In this document: positions 17,282-26,055 of the stretch, piece after piece | Layout of the letters: every line of letters starts with the position of its first letter | How positions within the stretch are numbered: position 1 is the first letter of the stretch | NCBI GenBank assembly: GCA_913050215.1 | Contig: CAJXBG010000026.1 | Span: 1-39,247, forward strand | DNA: 39,247 nt | Reading direction: 5' to 3' | Origin: an uncultured Gammaproteobacteria bacterium | GTDB lineage: Bacteria; Pseudomonadota; Gammaproteobacteria; Pseudomonadales; Azotimanducaceae | Made by a program: the position numbers and the translations under genes | The notes under the pieces: model-generated | Database searches by the model: none | Told to the model about the DNA's origin: nothing | The model's input: the letters and a program-made list of their open reading frames with translations, nothing else

Positions 17282-17983
17282 ATGTTAAAGAAAAAAATAG
17301 TCATCATTGAAGATGAGCCGGATATTCTTGAAGTGCTGAGCTACAACCTGAAGCGAGAGGGCTTCGATGTTAGTCATGCGCTTGATGGTATCAAAGGCCT
17401 CGCGCTGATTGAGAAAGTTGAACCCGATTTAGTGATTCTTGACCTAATGTTACCGGGCTTGGATGGCCTTGAAATATGTCGCCGGATAAAAGGCGGTGAA
17501 AAGCTGAAGCATATTCCGGTGATCATGGTCACTGCCAAAGGTGAAGAAAGTGATATTGTGATTGGTTTGGGTATCGGTGCTGACGACTATGTCGCCAAAC
17601 CGTTCAGTCCTCGAGAGCTGGTGGCCAGAGTAAATGCTGCGATCAGAAGGGCCGGCATGTCTGATAAGCAAGGTCGCCCGGATATTGTCGAGCTTGAGGG
17701 CCTGATCATTGATGAGCAAAAATTCAGCGTCACTTACCATGGAAATCTAATTAAGCTAACGGCAACCGAATTTCGGCTATTAAATCAGTTAGCCAATCAT
17801 CCAGGGCGGGTCTTCTCGCGGGAACAATTGCTCAACTATGCTTCCGGAAATGACGTCGTGATCGTTGATAGAAATATTGACGTTCACATTCGTGCAATTC
17901 GAAAGAAATTACCCGGTGAGATCCAGTTTATAGAAACCGTGAGGGGCATTGGCTACCGGTTTATCGATGTCGTAGGTCAATGA
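17282..17983 (+). CDS. phoB: Phosphate regulon response regulator PhoB
   Basis: A 233-residue OmpR/PhoB-family regulator. The receiver domain (about 4-122) has the acidic pocket E10-D11, phospho-acceptor D54 in VILDLMLPG, T84 and K106. The winged-helix DNA-binding domain (about 132-230) shows LTATEFRLLNQLANHPGRVF, then VDRNIDVHIRAIRKKL and the terminal VRGIGYRF. Under phosphate limitation PhoB is phosphorylated by PhoR and activates Pho-box promoters. It lies directly upstream of phoR (18-base gap), and the pst genes follow. The ATG at 17282 has little Shine-Dalgarno complementarity, which is unusual for a regulator with this promoter. Confidence 0.95.
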   Translation: MLKKKIVIIEDEPDILEVLSYNLKREGFDVSHALDGIKGLALIEKVEPDLVILDLMLPGLDGLEICRRIKGGEKLKHIPVIMVTAKGEESDIVIGLGIGADDYVAKPFSPRELVARVNAAIRRAGMSDKQGRPDIVELEGLIIDEQKFSVTYHGNLIKLTATEFRLLNQLANHPGRVFSREQLLNYASGNDVVIVDRNIDVHIRAIRKKLPGEIQFIETVRGIGYRFIDVVGQ

Positions 17984-18001
17984 GGTTGTTGTGAGATACA
18001 T

Positions 18002-19816
18002 ATGATCACTTCCCGTATTTTATGGCGACTCTATGCTGGATATGTCGCAATTATTCTAATATCGACCATTATTGTTGGACTACTGGTGGGACAACAGGTT
18101 GCTAGTAATGGTATGGATGAAATCGAAAAATCGTTGACCATTCAGTCCGAGATGCTTGCTGAATTGTCTCGCTCTGCACTAGCACGCGATGTCACAACGA
18201 CGAAAATCGATGATCTTCAGGAGACTATCCAAGTGCTTGGTCGCAAGAGCGGTAGTCGTCTGACAGTGGTTCGGTCCGATGGGAAAGTGCTTGCAGATTC
18301 TCAGGAGTCTCCAGAGAACATGGACAATCACTCGAGTCGCCCGGAAATAGCAGGCGCAAGGAAAACAGGTTATTCGTCTTCAACTAGGTTCAGCCAAACG
18401 CTGAGCCAGAATATGCGGTACCTTGCTAAACGAGTTGATGAAGGGGATGCCTTGCTAGGTATTGTGAGGGTGTCAGTTGCGCTGAATGATATCGAGCGAA
18501 AGGCAACACAACTCTGGTGGTTGGTATTACTGGGTGCGACTACTTCGGCGGTAGCTGCATTGGTTTTGGGCTTTTATTTCGCGAAAAGATTTACCGACCC
18601 GTTACGTAGCATGACAGATATCGCTGAAGCGATTTCTCAAGGTGACTACGATAGACGTCTCTCCGTCGTTCATAAGGACGAGATTGGCACGCTTGCTGAA
18701 GCATTTAACCGGATGGCCCGAAGTTCTGCCGAGCGAGTGCTGGAAATTACCACCGAGCGAAATCGGCTCGCGAGAATTCTGGCTAGCATGGTCGAAGGTG
18801 TCATCGGAATCGATGCGGAACGAAGAGTCATCCACGCCAATGATGCCGCCAGAAATATGCTGGGACCAGATGGCCTGGGACAGGATGGTAGTCATGACAG
18901 CCACGATCATGAGCGACAAGAACTGCTCTGGGAGGATGTGCGTATTCCAGAGGTGATTCAAGCGGTTGAGGAGGCTTTTGAAACGCAGCGAGTGGCCAAA
19001 ATGCAGGTGCGACGTGTCGGCGTGGGACATGATCTGATAGTTGATGTTCATGTGTCTCCATTGCTTACCGGAGCAGAGGTTTCCGGCGTGCTGATTGTAC
19101 TGAATGATATTTCTGAAGTTGCTAACTTAGAACGGGTCCGTCGGGATTTTGTTGCCAATGCTTCCCATGAGTTAAAAACGCCGATTACAGCGATTCGTGG
19201 TCTGACGGAAACCATGCTCGATGATCCGAATATGGAGGACGAGGTCAGAAACCGTTTTGTTGAAAGAGTCAGCGCTCAAAGCATGCGATTGTCGGTGCTT
19301 GTTTCAGATCTGCTGACAATCTCCCGCCTTGAGTCAGACCTAAGTGAGAAAAATGCACATGCCTTTGATCTGCAGGAATTGGTCAAGCGAAGTATTTCAG
19401 CGGTGAAGTCTACCTGTCATGAAAAACAGCTCGAACTTGAGTTTGAACCTGATGACGCGACCTGCCTGTTCGAAGGTGATGCTCAGTCGATCAGTCAACT
19501 CGTCGATAACCTGATGGATAACGCCATTAAGTACACGCCAGCCGGTGGGAAGATCAGTGTTCGACTGAGTCGCACTGCGGATTTACTTCAGTTAGAAGTT
19601 GAAGACACCGGTATCGGCATTGAGGCTCAGGCGCAACAGCGAGTGTTTGAACGTTTTTATCGGGTTGATAAAGCGAGATCGAGAGACCTTGGGGGTACAG
19701 GGCTGGGTCTATCGATTGTTAAGCACATCGCGGAAGAACACGGTGGTACAGTTGAGCTGGACAGTGAACAGGGCCGGGGCTCTCGTTTCATCGTGAAGTT
19801 TCCTTTGACGCCTTAA
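18002..19816 (+). CDS. phoR: Phosphate regulon sensor histidine kinase PhoR
   Basis: A 604-residue inner-membrane kinase, longer than the roughly 430 residues of E. coli PhoR. A first membrane helix (about 10-30), a periplasmic domain (31-168), a second helix (about 170-192), HAMP (about 193-245), a PAS domain (about 255-370), HisKA with phospho-acceptor H389 in FVANASHELKTP, and the ATPase domain with the N-box (MDNAIKY, 505-511), DTGIGI (535-540) and GGTGLGL (564-570) are all visible. PhoR phosphorylates or dephosphorylates PhoB according to the state of Pst and PhoU. Within the PAS domain, residues 297-303 are an unusual Ser/His/Asp-rich stretch (SHDSHDH). The periplasmic domain resembles the long PhoR form rather than the short E. 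coli form. Confidence 0.94.
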   Translation: MITSRILWRLYAGYVAIILISTIIVGLLVGQQVASNGMDEIEKSLTIQSEMLAELSRSALARDVTTTKIDDLQETIQVLGRKSGSRLTVVRSDGKVLADSQESPENMDNHSSRPEIAGARKTGYSSSTRFSQTLSQNMRYLAKRVDEGDALLGIVRVSVALNDIERKATQLWWLVLLGATTSAVAALVLGFYFAKRFTDPLRSMTDIAEAISQGDYDRRLSVVHKDEIGTLAEAFNRMARSSAERVLEITTERNRLARILASMVEGVIGIDAERRVIHANDAARNMLGPDGLGQDGSHDSHDHERQELLWEDVRIPEVIQAVEEAFETQRVAKMQVRRVGVGHDLIVDVHVSPLLTGAEVSGVLIVLNDISEVANLERVRRDFVANASHELKTPITAIRGLTETMLDDPNMEDEVRNRFVERVSAQSMRLSVLVSDLLTISRLESDLSEKNAHAFDLQELVKRSISAVKSTCHEKQLELEFEPDDATCLFEGDAQSISQLVDNLMDNAIKYTPAGGKISVRLSRTADLLQLEVEDTGIGIEAQAQQRVFERFYRVDKARSRDLGGTGLGLSIVKHIAEEHGGTVELDSEQGRGSRFIVKFPLTP

Positions 19817-19821
19817 CGACG

Positions 19822-19836
19822 TTCCGAAAATCGGAA
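19822..19836 (+). terminator. Small perfect inverted repeat after phoR
   Basis: TTCCGA (19822-19827) and TCGGAA (19831-19836) are perfectly complementary with an AAA loop, just after the phoR stop. No T-run follows, so it may attenuate rather than end transcription into pstS, whose own Pho box begins 14 bases later. Confidence 0.3.
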
Positions 19837-19849
19837 ACATTAACCTTCT

Positions 19850-19867
19850 CTTTATCTAATCTTTATA
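19850..19867 (+). promoter_or_regulatory. Candidate PhoB box upstream of pstS
   Basis: CTTTATC (19850-19856) and CTTTATA (19861-19867) are direct repeats with 11-base periodicity, matching PhoB-box geometry. A weak -10-like CAAAAT lies 9 bases after the box (19877-19882), the same distance as in the phoB copy. It would give pstS its own strong phosphate-starvation promoter inside the cluster. Confidence 0.6.
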
Positions 19868-19911
19868 TTTCAAATCCAAAATGCGCTCTCAAAACACACG
19901 AGAGTTAAGCA

Positions 19912-20904
19912 ATGGTTATAAACAGGTTTCAACAATGGTTGGCAGCCTCCTTGGTCGTCTCTGCCGTTTCAATTTTTACCCTAGCGCCAGCATCGGCTGA
20001 ACGACTTCGGGGTACCGTTTCCATAGATGGTTCCAGCACGGTATTTCCAATTAGTGAAGCGGTTGCAGAAGAGTTTCTTGCAGTGCAGCCGAGAGTTCGG
20101 GTCACAGTGGGGGTTTCCGGTACCGGTGGTGGCTTTAAGAAGTTCCTGGCGGGTGAGATTGACATTAACGACGCTTCGCGGCCTATCAAAATGAAAGAAG
20201 TGAAACAGGCGAGTGCAAGTGGTATCGGCTTTATTGAATTGCCTATTGCTTATGATGGTCTCTCCGTTGTTGTAAATACGAAGAACGATTGGGTTGATCA
20301 TCTTACGATCACCGAACTAAACAAAATTTGGCAACCTGGCAGTTCAGTAAAACGCTGGAGCGATGTTCGCGATGGTTGGCCAGAAAAAGAAATTCAGCTT
20401 TACGGGCCGGGTACTGATTCGGGTACTTTTGATTACTTTACAGAAACGATCAATGGAAAATCAGGGGCATCGAGACCGGACTACACAGCAAATGAAGACG
20501 ATAATGCGCTGGTGCGGGGAATCAGTGGTGATGAAGGCTCGCTTGGTTATTTTGGCTATGCCTATTACGCTGCGAACAAGGATAAGTTACGCGTGGTAGC
20601 GATAGATGGTGGCAAGGGACCTGTCGCGCCAACGGAAATCACGATAAACAACGGCACCTATGCGCCACTGTCCAGGCCAGTGTTCATTTATGTTCGTCCA
20701 GATGCGCTAGATCGAAAGGAAGTACGCGCTTTTGTAGACTTTTATATTGAGTCAGCCCCCATGCTGGCGACCGAGGTCGGTTATATCCCATTACCAGATT
20801 CAGTGTACGCCGGGGCCAAGCAGCGGGTTGAGTTGCGAGAAATTGGAACGGCTTATCACAGTGAAGCGCTGCCCCAAAGCGCCAATCTGTTGACTGATAA
20901 CTAG
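19912..20904 (+). CDS. pstS: Phosphate ABC transporter substrate-binding protein PstS
   Basis: A 330-residue periplasmic binding protein. The signal peptide covers 1-29 (hydrophobic core, ASA cleavage site before Glu30). Phosphate-contact regions are visible: [10 protein letters not shown] near 37-46, [17 protein letters not shown] and [13 protein letters not shown]. It captures phosphate and delivers it to PstC-PstA. The first gene of the pst operon, it sits 95 bases after phoR with its own candidate Pho box, and its stop codon is 1 base from the pstC ATG. Confidence 0.95.
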   Translation: MVINRFQQWLAASLVVSAVSIFTLAPASAERLRGTVSIDGSSTVFPISEAVAEEFLAVQPRVRVTVGVSGTGGGFKKFLAGEIDINDASRPIKMKEVKQASASGIGFIELPIAYDGLSVVVNTKNDWVDHLTITELNKIWQPGSSVKRWSDVRDGWPEKEIQLYGPGTDSGTFDYFTETINGKSGASRPDYTANEDDNALVRGISGDEGSLGYFGYAYYAANKDKLRVVAIDGGKGPVAPTEITINNGTYAPLSRPVFIYVRPDALDRKEVRAFVDFYIESAPMLATEVGYIPLPDSVYAGAKQRVELREIGTAYHSEALPQSANLLTDN

Positions 20905-20905
20905 T

Positions 20906-21859
20906 ATGCAAATGCGTGAAATGGAAACGTTAAAGCATTCGGATGTGAATCAGGCCAAGAAAATTGACATTCGAAAAACCCGGGTGCGCTGGGGAGAATT
21001 TCTCATCGAATCCTCACTGGGTCTCTGTGCGATGATTTCTATCTTCACCACCGGTGTCATTATTTTTATTCTTGCGCAGGAGTCGCTTGGTTTTTTTGAG
21101 GCTGTGTCGCCATTTGACTTCTTTTTTGGCACTTCGTGGGTGCCCTTGTTTGAGCCGAGTTCCTACGGGGTGTTACCTTTGCTGTGGGGTACGATGCTCA
21201 TTACGATCGGAGCTGCCTTATTTGCGATTCCGACCGGTTTGGCCAGCGCGATTTATCTGAGTGAGTATGCTTCTCCCCGAATGCGAGCAGTTGTCAAACC
21301 TGTGCTGGAGGTGCTTGCTGGCATTCCAACAGTTGTTTACGGTTATTTCGCATTGACCTTTGTCACGCCGTTGCTTCGAAAGATGGTGCCCGGGCTGGAA
21401 GTTTTTAATGCTTTGAGCGGTGCCATTGTCGTCGGTGTGATGATATTGCCGACCATTGCAACGCTAAGTGACAACGCGCTCAGGGCTGTTCCCGACTCGC
21501 TGCGACAAGGCGCCTATGCCTTGGGGGCGACTTCCCTCGAAGTGACTACTAGGGTCGTTGTACCGGCGGGTTTGTCGGGCGTCATGGCTTCATTCCTGTT
21601 GGCTATTTCACGCGCGATTGGTGAGACGATGGCAGTAACGCTGGCAGCAGGTGCTACACCGAATCTGTCGCTTACGTTTTTGGAAAGTATCCAAACAATG
21701 ACCGCGTACATCGTTCAGGTAAGCATGGGTGATACTCCTGCCGGTGGCATCGCCTATCAAACATTGTTTGCTGTTGCAGGATTGCTGTTTGTTATCACTT
21801 TGATACTAAACATTGTTTCGCAATGGATATTGAGCAAGTTCCGAGAGGTTTACGAGTGA
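20906..21859 (+). CDS. pstC: Phosphate ABC transporter permease PstC
   Basis: A 317-residue inner-membrane permease with about six hydrophobic helices (first about 35-58). The EAA-type cytoplasmic loop is visible in [23 protein letters not shown] (about 200), and the motif [14 protein letters not shown] (about 138-151) is typical of PstC. It forms the phosphate channel with PstA. The ATG at 20906 follows the pstS stop directly; in-frame ATGs at 20912 and 20921 are alternative starts, because no good ribosome site decides between them. The end overlaps the start of pstA. Confidence 0.94.
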   Translation: MQMREMETLKHSDVNQAKKIDIRKTRVRWGEFLIESSLGLCAMISIFTTGVIIFILAQESLGFFEAVSPFDFFFGTSWVPLFEPSSYGVLPLLWGTMLITIGAALFAIPTGLASAIYLSEYASPRMRAVVKPVLEVLAGIPTVVYGYFALTFVTPLLRKMVPGLEVFNALSGAIVVGVMILPTIATLSDNALRAVPDSLRQGAYALGATSLEVTTRVVVPAGLSGVMASFLLAISRAIGETMAVTLAAGATPNLSLTFLESIQTMTAYIVQVSMGDTPAGGIAYQTLFAVAGLLFVITLILNIVSQWILSKFREVYE

Positions 21860-22737
21860 AGCGTTCTCCACTGGAGTTGAGTAATACAAATATCCAGAAG
21901 CGTCATCGTAAAGCGAGAATGTTTCGGTTGTTGTGCGCAGGTGTTACCTGGTTGGGCGCGGCACTTTTAGCCATCCTGCTCATTCAGATAACGCTCGATG
22001 GTATTAAGTGGCTGGATATTCAGTTTTTAACCAGTTTCCCATCCCGATTTCCATACAAGGCTGGTGTTAAGTCTGCGCTGGTTGGCACCCTCTGGCTGAT
22101 CACCATGATTGCAATCGTCTCAATACCGATCGGCGTTGCGACAGCGCTTTATCTTGAAGAGCTGAGTCACAAAGGAAGGATTGCAAAAATAGTAGAAGTT
22201 AATATCGCTAATCTTGCCGGCGTCCCCTCAATAGTCTACGGCATCATAGGGCTGGCAATTTTTGTTCGTGGACTGGGTTTTGAGAGAAGTCTTGTGTCCG
22301 GCGCATTGACGATGAGCCTGTTGATTCTGCCAGTTATCATCATTGCGAGCAGGGAAGCAATTAAGACAGTGCCAATGAGCATTCGCCATGCGGCTTATGC
22401 GTTAGGCGCAACCAAATTGCAAACGGCATGGGCGCACGTTTTGCCGGCTTCATTCCCGGGTATTCTAACCGGCGTAATCCTCGCGCTTTCAAGAGCGATT
22501 GGCGAAACCGCGCCGTTGATAATGATTGGTGCATTGACCTATGTGGCTTTCCTGCCTGAGGGCCCGATGGATTCTTTTACGGCCCTTCCGATCCAGATAT
22601 TTAACTGGGTTTCCAGACCTCAGCAAGAATTCCATGAATTAGCGGCGGGCGGCATTATCGTCCTGCTTGTAGTGTTGTTGACGATGAATGCGACAGCAAT
22701 ATTTATCAGACACAAAACGGAGAAAAAGCTTCAATGA
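21856..22737 (+). CDS. pstA: Phosphate ABC transporter permease PstA
   Basis: An inner-membrane permease of 293 residues if started at GTG 21856. That GTG overlaps the pstC stop as GTGA and has GAGAGG 7-13 bases upstream, so it is preferred. An in-frame ATG at 21823 would add 11 residues and a 37-base overlap. About six membrane helices are seen (first about residues 22-45). The PstA signatures are [21 protein letters not shown] and the EAA-loop [20 protein letters not shown]. Its stop overlaps the pstB ATG, which points to translational coupling. Confidence 0.93.
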   Translation: MKRSPLELSNTNIQKRHRKARMFRLLCAGVTWLGAALLAILLIQITLDGIKWLDIQFLTSFPSRFPYKAGVKSALVGTLWLITMIAIVSIPIGVATALYLEELSHKGRIAKIVEVNIANLAGVPSIVYGIIGLAIFVRGLGFERSLVSGALTMSLLILPVIIIASREAIKTVPMSIRHAAYALGATKLQTAWAHVLPASFPGILTGVILALSRAIGETAPLIMIGALTYVAFLPEGPMDSFTALPIQIFNWVSRPQQEFHELAAGGIIVLLVVLLTMNATAIFIRHKTEKKLQ

Positions 22738-23567
22738 GCGCTATCAATTTACTCGAAGAGAGCATAGTCGAAAAGACCGCGGGCGAAAGCGAAAGTATTC
22801 CCAGCCAGACATTTCCGGATGAAGTGATTCTGGACATAGACAATGTTTCGATAAGTTATTCGGGCAATCCGGCTGTTAAGCATGTGTCGTTTCCAATAGC
22901 AAAAAACAGAATCACATCAATCATCGGTCCCTCTGGTTGCGGAAAGAGTACATTGCTGCGATCAATTAACCGGATGAATGATTTTATTGATGGCGTAACG
23001 GTGGACGGAAACTTCATCTACGCTGGTCATAATGTGTACAGCAGTAGGATTGATCCGGTGGAGGTGCGAAGGAACATCGGGATGGTTTTCCAGAAACCCA
23101 ACCCGTTTCCGAAGACGATCTACAAAAATATTTCCTGGGGACCGCAGATTAACGGCTTCACAGGTTCAATGGATGAGCTGGTAGAAAAATCCCTGCGGCA
23201 GGCAGCCTTGTGGGATGAAGTGCGTGATCGGTTGCACGAATCTGCTTTGGGTTTGTCCGGAGGGCAGCAACAGCGTCTGTGTATTGCGCGAGCGCTTGCG
23301 ATGGAACCTGACATTCTATTGATGGACGAACCCTGTTCAGCCCTTGACCCCATTTCAACTTCGCACATTGAAGATTTACTGTTCGACCTGAAAAGTCGTT
23401 ATACCATTGTGATCGTGACGCATAACATGCAACAGGCGGCACGTATATCTGACTACACGGCATTTCTGGAAATGGGTGATCTGATTGAATTTGGTATCAC
23501 GGATCAGCTATTTACAAGGCCAAATCAAAAACGAACTGAAGAATATGTCACGGGTCGTTTTGGTTAA
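22734..23567 (+). CDS. pstB: Phosphate ABC transporter ATPase PstB
   Basis: A 277-residue ABC ATPase that powers phosphate import. Walker [10 protein letters not shown] is at 65-73, the Q-loop glutamine at 120, the signature LSGGQ at 174-178, Walker B ILLMDEP at 194-200 with Glu199, and the switch His230. The NRMND motif after Walker A is characteristic of PstB. There is an N-terminal extension of about 30 residues before the fold. The ATG overlaps the pstA TGA by 4 bases. phoU follows after 37 bases. Confidence 0.96.
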   Translation: MSAINLLEESIVEKTAGESESIPSQTFPDEVILDIDNVSISYSGNPAVKHVSFPIAKNRITSIIGPSGCGKSTLLRSINRMNDFIDGVTVDGNFIYAGHNVYSSRIDPVEVRRNIGMVFQKPNPFPKTIYKNISWGPQINGFTGSMDELVEKSLRQAALWDEVRDRLHESALGLSGGQQQRLCIARALAMEPDILLMDEPCSALDPISTSHIEDLLFDLKSRYTIVIVTHNMQQAARISDYTAFLEMGDLIEFGITDQLFTRPNQKRTEEYVTGRFG

Positions 23568-23604
23568 CCCTCGTCACACCGAAATTTAGCAACAAGGAGA
23601 AATT

Positions 23605-24264
23605 ATGTCGCTCCATCTACAAAGAGACCTTGATGAACTAAAAAGAGATATCTTACATCTCGGAAGTTTGGTTGAGACGGCGCTGGGTAACGCGAGCTTT
23701 GTATTGAGAGATCGAAGAGTTGAGTTGGCGCAAGCTGTTTATGCAGACGAAAGCGCGATCAACGAGAAAGAAGTCCAGATCGAAGAAAACTGTCTGAAAA
23801 TTTTGGCGCTTCATCAACCGGTAGCGATTGATCTAAGGTTTATTGTCGTGGTGCTAAAGGTTAACAATGATCTGGAACGTATTGGAGATCTGGCGGAGAA
23901 CTTGACTGCCCGGGCGGTTTATCTTGCAGAAAGGGAGCCGATGCCTGAACCCATGGCGACGATAAATGCAATGTTTGTGACAATTCGTTCCATGTTAAAA
24001 GACTCGCTCGATTCCTTGGTCAAACTTGATGTTGATCTCGCAAGAAAGGTGATTGAGCAAGATGACGGCGTAGATCAAATCAATCGCCAAATGTATGACG
24101 ATTTCCGGCAGATGATGGCCAGAGATGCGTCCATGATAGAGCAGGCGACCTCCTGGTTATCCTGTTCAAGATATTTAGAACGTATTGCTGATCTGGCGAC
24201 AAATATTAGTGAAGATGTTGTCTTTATGGTCGAGGGTGAAGTGGTTCGTCACCAGACTCATTAA
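23605..24264 (+). CDS. phoU: Phosphate transport and signalling regulator PhoU
   Basis: A 219-residue, all-helical protein made of two similar three-helix bundles. Repeat motifs are VVVLKVNNDLERIGDLAENL (about 82-101) and SWLSCSRYLERIADLATNI (about 183-201), each with the conserved acidic metal-binding E-R-I-x-D-L. PhoU links PstSCAB to PhoR and keeps the regulon off when phosphate is sufficient. AAGGAG lies upstream of the ATG. It is the last gene of the pst operon. Confidence 0.95.
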   Translation: MSLHLQRDLDELKRDILHLGSLVETALGNASFVLRDRRVELAQAVYADESAINEKEVQIEENCLKILALHQPVAIDLRFIVVVLKVNNDLERIGDLAENLTARAVYLAEREPMPEPMATINAMFVTIRSMLKDSLDSLVKLDVDLARKVIEQDDGVDQINRQMYDDFRQMMARDASMIEQATSWLSCSRYLERIADLATNISEDVVFMVEGEVVRHQTH

Positions 24265-24279
24265 TCTATTTGCTAAAAG

Positions 24280-24334
24280 ACTGCGAGTCAGTGTGCCAGA
24301 TAGGTCGCGCGCATGATCGCTTCAGCGCCGCAGT
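24280..24334 (+). terminator. Possible terminator after phoU
   Basis: ACTGCG (24280-24285) and CGCAGT (24329-24334) can pair around a long, GC-rich inner region and are followed by TTTATT. It is a plausible end of the pst-phoU transcript. The long distance between the arms makes this uncertain. Confidence 0.3.
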
Positions 24335-24403
24335 TTTATTGATCTGGATAAATTTGTAATTGGAGGTGTTAATTTACGCTTAGCATCAATACACTATGCC
24401 GCG

Positions 24404-26020
24404 ATGAAATTAAGAAACAGCAACGTCCGTCGTCTCGGTAATGAAGAATATGATGTGCTCATTGTTGGTGGCGGGATCAACGGCGCTGTTTCCGCGGCTG
24501 CGCTCGCGGCAAAAGGTGTCAAGGTTGCGCTGATTGATCGCGGTGACTTTGCCGGTAGCACAAGTTCGGAATCATCGAATCTTGCCTGGGGCGGTATCAA
24601 GTATCTCGAGTCGTACGAATTTCTGCTTGTAAACAAGCTGTGTAAAAGCCGCAATTATCTGATGGACCACTATCCCTCGACGGTGAAAGAGATCCGGTTT
24701 TTGACCAGCATTGCTAAAGGTTTCAGATATCCCGCATTCCTGGTCTATTTGAGCACGCTGCTTTACTGGGTAATTGGTAGATTCAAAACCGGTATTCCCA
24801 AGTATAGATCCCGTGCCCGCCTGAACAGCCTTGAGCCGGCTATTAATACTTCCGACGTGCAGGCTGGGTTCGAGTATTCGGATTGCTATCTCTACGATAA
24901 TGATGCCAGATTTGTTTTTAACTTTATTAGAACAGCTTTGGACAACGACTGTGTCGCGGCGAACTATGTTGAATCACTCGGCAGTGAGAGAGACAGCGGG
25001 ATATGGACCACGTCAGTGCAGGACAATGTTTGCGGTGAGTCTTTTCAAATCAGGTCGCGGGTCCTAATCAATGCTTGTGGTCCCTGGCTTGATGATCACA
25101 ACGGCCTGACAAAACAAAAGACTGAGTATCACCACCTATTCTCAAAAGGTGTTCATCTGATTGTTGACAGAGTGGCGGAAGCAGAGCGGGTTCTTGCGTT
25201 CTTCGCATCCGATGGTCGTTTGTTTTTTGTGATACCCATGGGGCCAAAAACCTGTATCGGTACTACCGATACTCAGGTTGATTCTCCTGAGCAAGTGGTC
25301 TCGGATAGCGAGCGAGCATTTATCCTCAAAAACGCCAATAATATGTTACGTCTCGATCGGCCGCTAACGAAGCAGGACATTGTTGCCGAACGATGTGGTG
25401 TGAGGCCGTTAGCGCACGAGGGAGCGGGTGGTGTTGCTGATTGGGTCGGACTGTCACGTAAACACGTGATAGAAGTACGCGATCAGGATGCGCACCTTAG
25501 TGTTTTTGGTGGTAAATTAACCGACTGTCTGAATGTAGGTAATGAGATTGCAGATATCGTCAAGAATCTTGGTGTTGATGTACCCTTTGCAAACCGCAAG
25601 TGGTACGGAGAGCCTGACGACACGGTTAAAGAGGCATTTCTGCATCAGGCTAAGTTGATGGATCTTGATGGTATGACGAGTCCATCTTCATCGGAGCCGC
25701 TGACGACCAGGCTCTGGCGCCGCTACGGGTCAAATGCGTTTGAAATACTCGAAGGGATCAGAGAAGAGCCGCAGCGGGCAGAATTGTTGATTGAAAACGC
25801 TGAGTACTTGAGAGGCGAGATTGAACTCGCTTCCCGACGTGAAATGATAGTCAAACTAGAAGACTTTCTGCGCAGAAGGTCGAAAATTTCGCTTGTGGTT
25901 CGAGATGAAGATCTTCGAACAGCCGAAGGTTTAAAAGAGGCTTGTCAAATTCTCTTTGGTAATGAAGCAGAAGAAAAACTCAGAGAATATCTACTCGAAA
26001 GTGAAACCGCCACGGTGTAA
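24404..26020 (+). CDS. Divergent glycerol-3-phosphate dehydrogenase (GlpD-like) flavoprotein
   Basis: A 538-residue FAD oxidoreductase. The dinucleotide motif GGGING is at 22-27. A GlpD-like flavin segment at 53-69 reads TSSESSNLAWGGIKYLE instead of the usual TSSRSSKLIHGGLRYLE, so the Arg, Lys and His positions differ. The middle part (VLINACGPWLDD, FFVIPMGPKTCIGTTDT) and the GlpD-type helical C-terminal domain (from about 400) are present. Canonical GlpD oxidises glycerol 3-phosphate at the membrane and reduces quinone. The altered motif places this in a divergent subgroup whose substrate needs checking. A GGAGGTG sequence lies 36 bases before the ATG, too far for a normal ribosome site. The position after phoU may be a phosphate-metabolism link or chance. 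Confidence 0.82.
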   Translation: MKLRNSNVRRLGNEEYDVLIVGGGINGAVSAAALAAKGVKVALIDRGDFAGSTSSESSNLAWGGIKYLESYEFLLVNKLCKSRNYLMDHYPSTVKEIRFLTSIAKGFRYPAFLVYLSTLLYWVIGRFKTGIPKYRSRARLNSLEPAINTSDVQAGFEYSDCYLYDNDARFVFNFIRTALDNDCVAANYVESLGSERDSGIWTTSVQDNVCGESFQIRSRVLINACGPWLDDHNGLTKQKTEYHHLFSKGVHLIVDRVAEAERVLAFFASDGRLFFVIPMGPKTCIGTTDTQVDSPEQVVSDSERAFILKNANNMLRLDRPLTKQDIVAERCGVRPLAHEGAGGVADWVGLSRKHVIEVRDQDAHLSVFGGKLTDCLNVGNEIADIVKNLGVDVPFANRKWYGEPDDTVKEAFLHQAKLMDLDGMTSPSSSEPLTTRLWRRYGSNAFEILEGIREEPQRAELLIENAEYLRGEIELASRREMIVKLEDFLRRRSKISLVVRDEDLRTAEGLKEACQILFGNEAEEKLREYLLESETATV

Positions 26021-26040
26021 TAATTTAATCGCATGCTAAA

Positions 26041-26055
26041 AACACCGGAGGTGTT
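26041..26055 (-). terminator. Rho-independent hairpin between convergent genes
   Basis: AACACC (26041-26046) and GGTGTT (26050-26055) form a 6-bp stem with a 3-base loop. Read on the minus strand the stem is followed by a run of T, as expected for a terminator of the MATE gene. It can also end the glpD-like transcript in the other direction. Confidence 0.6.
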
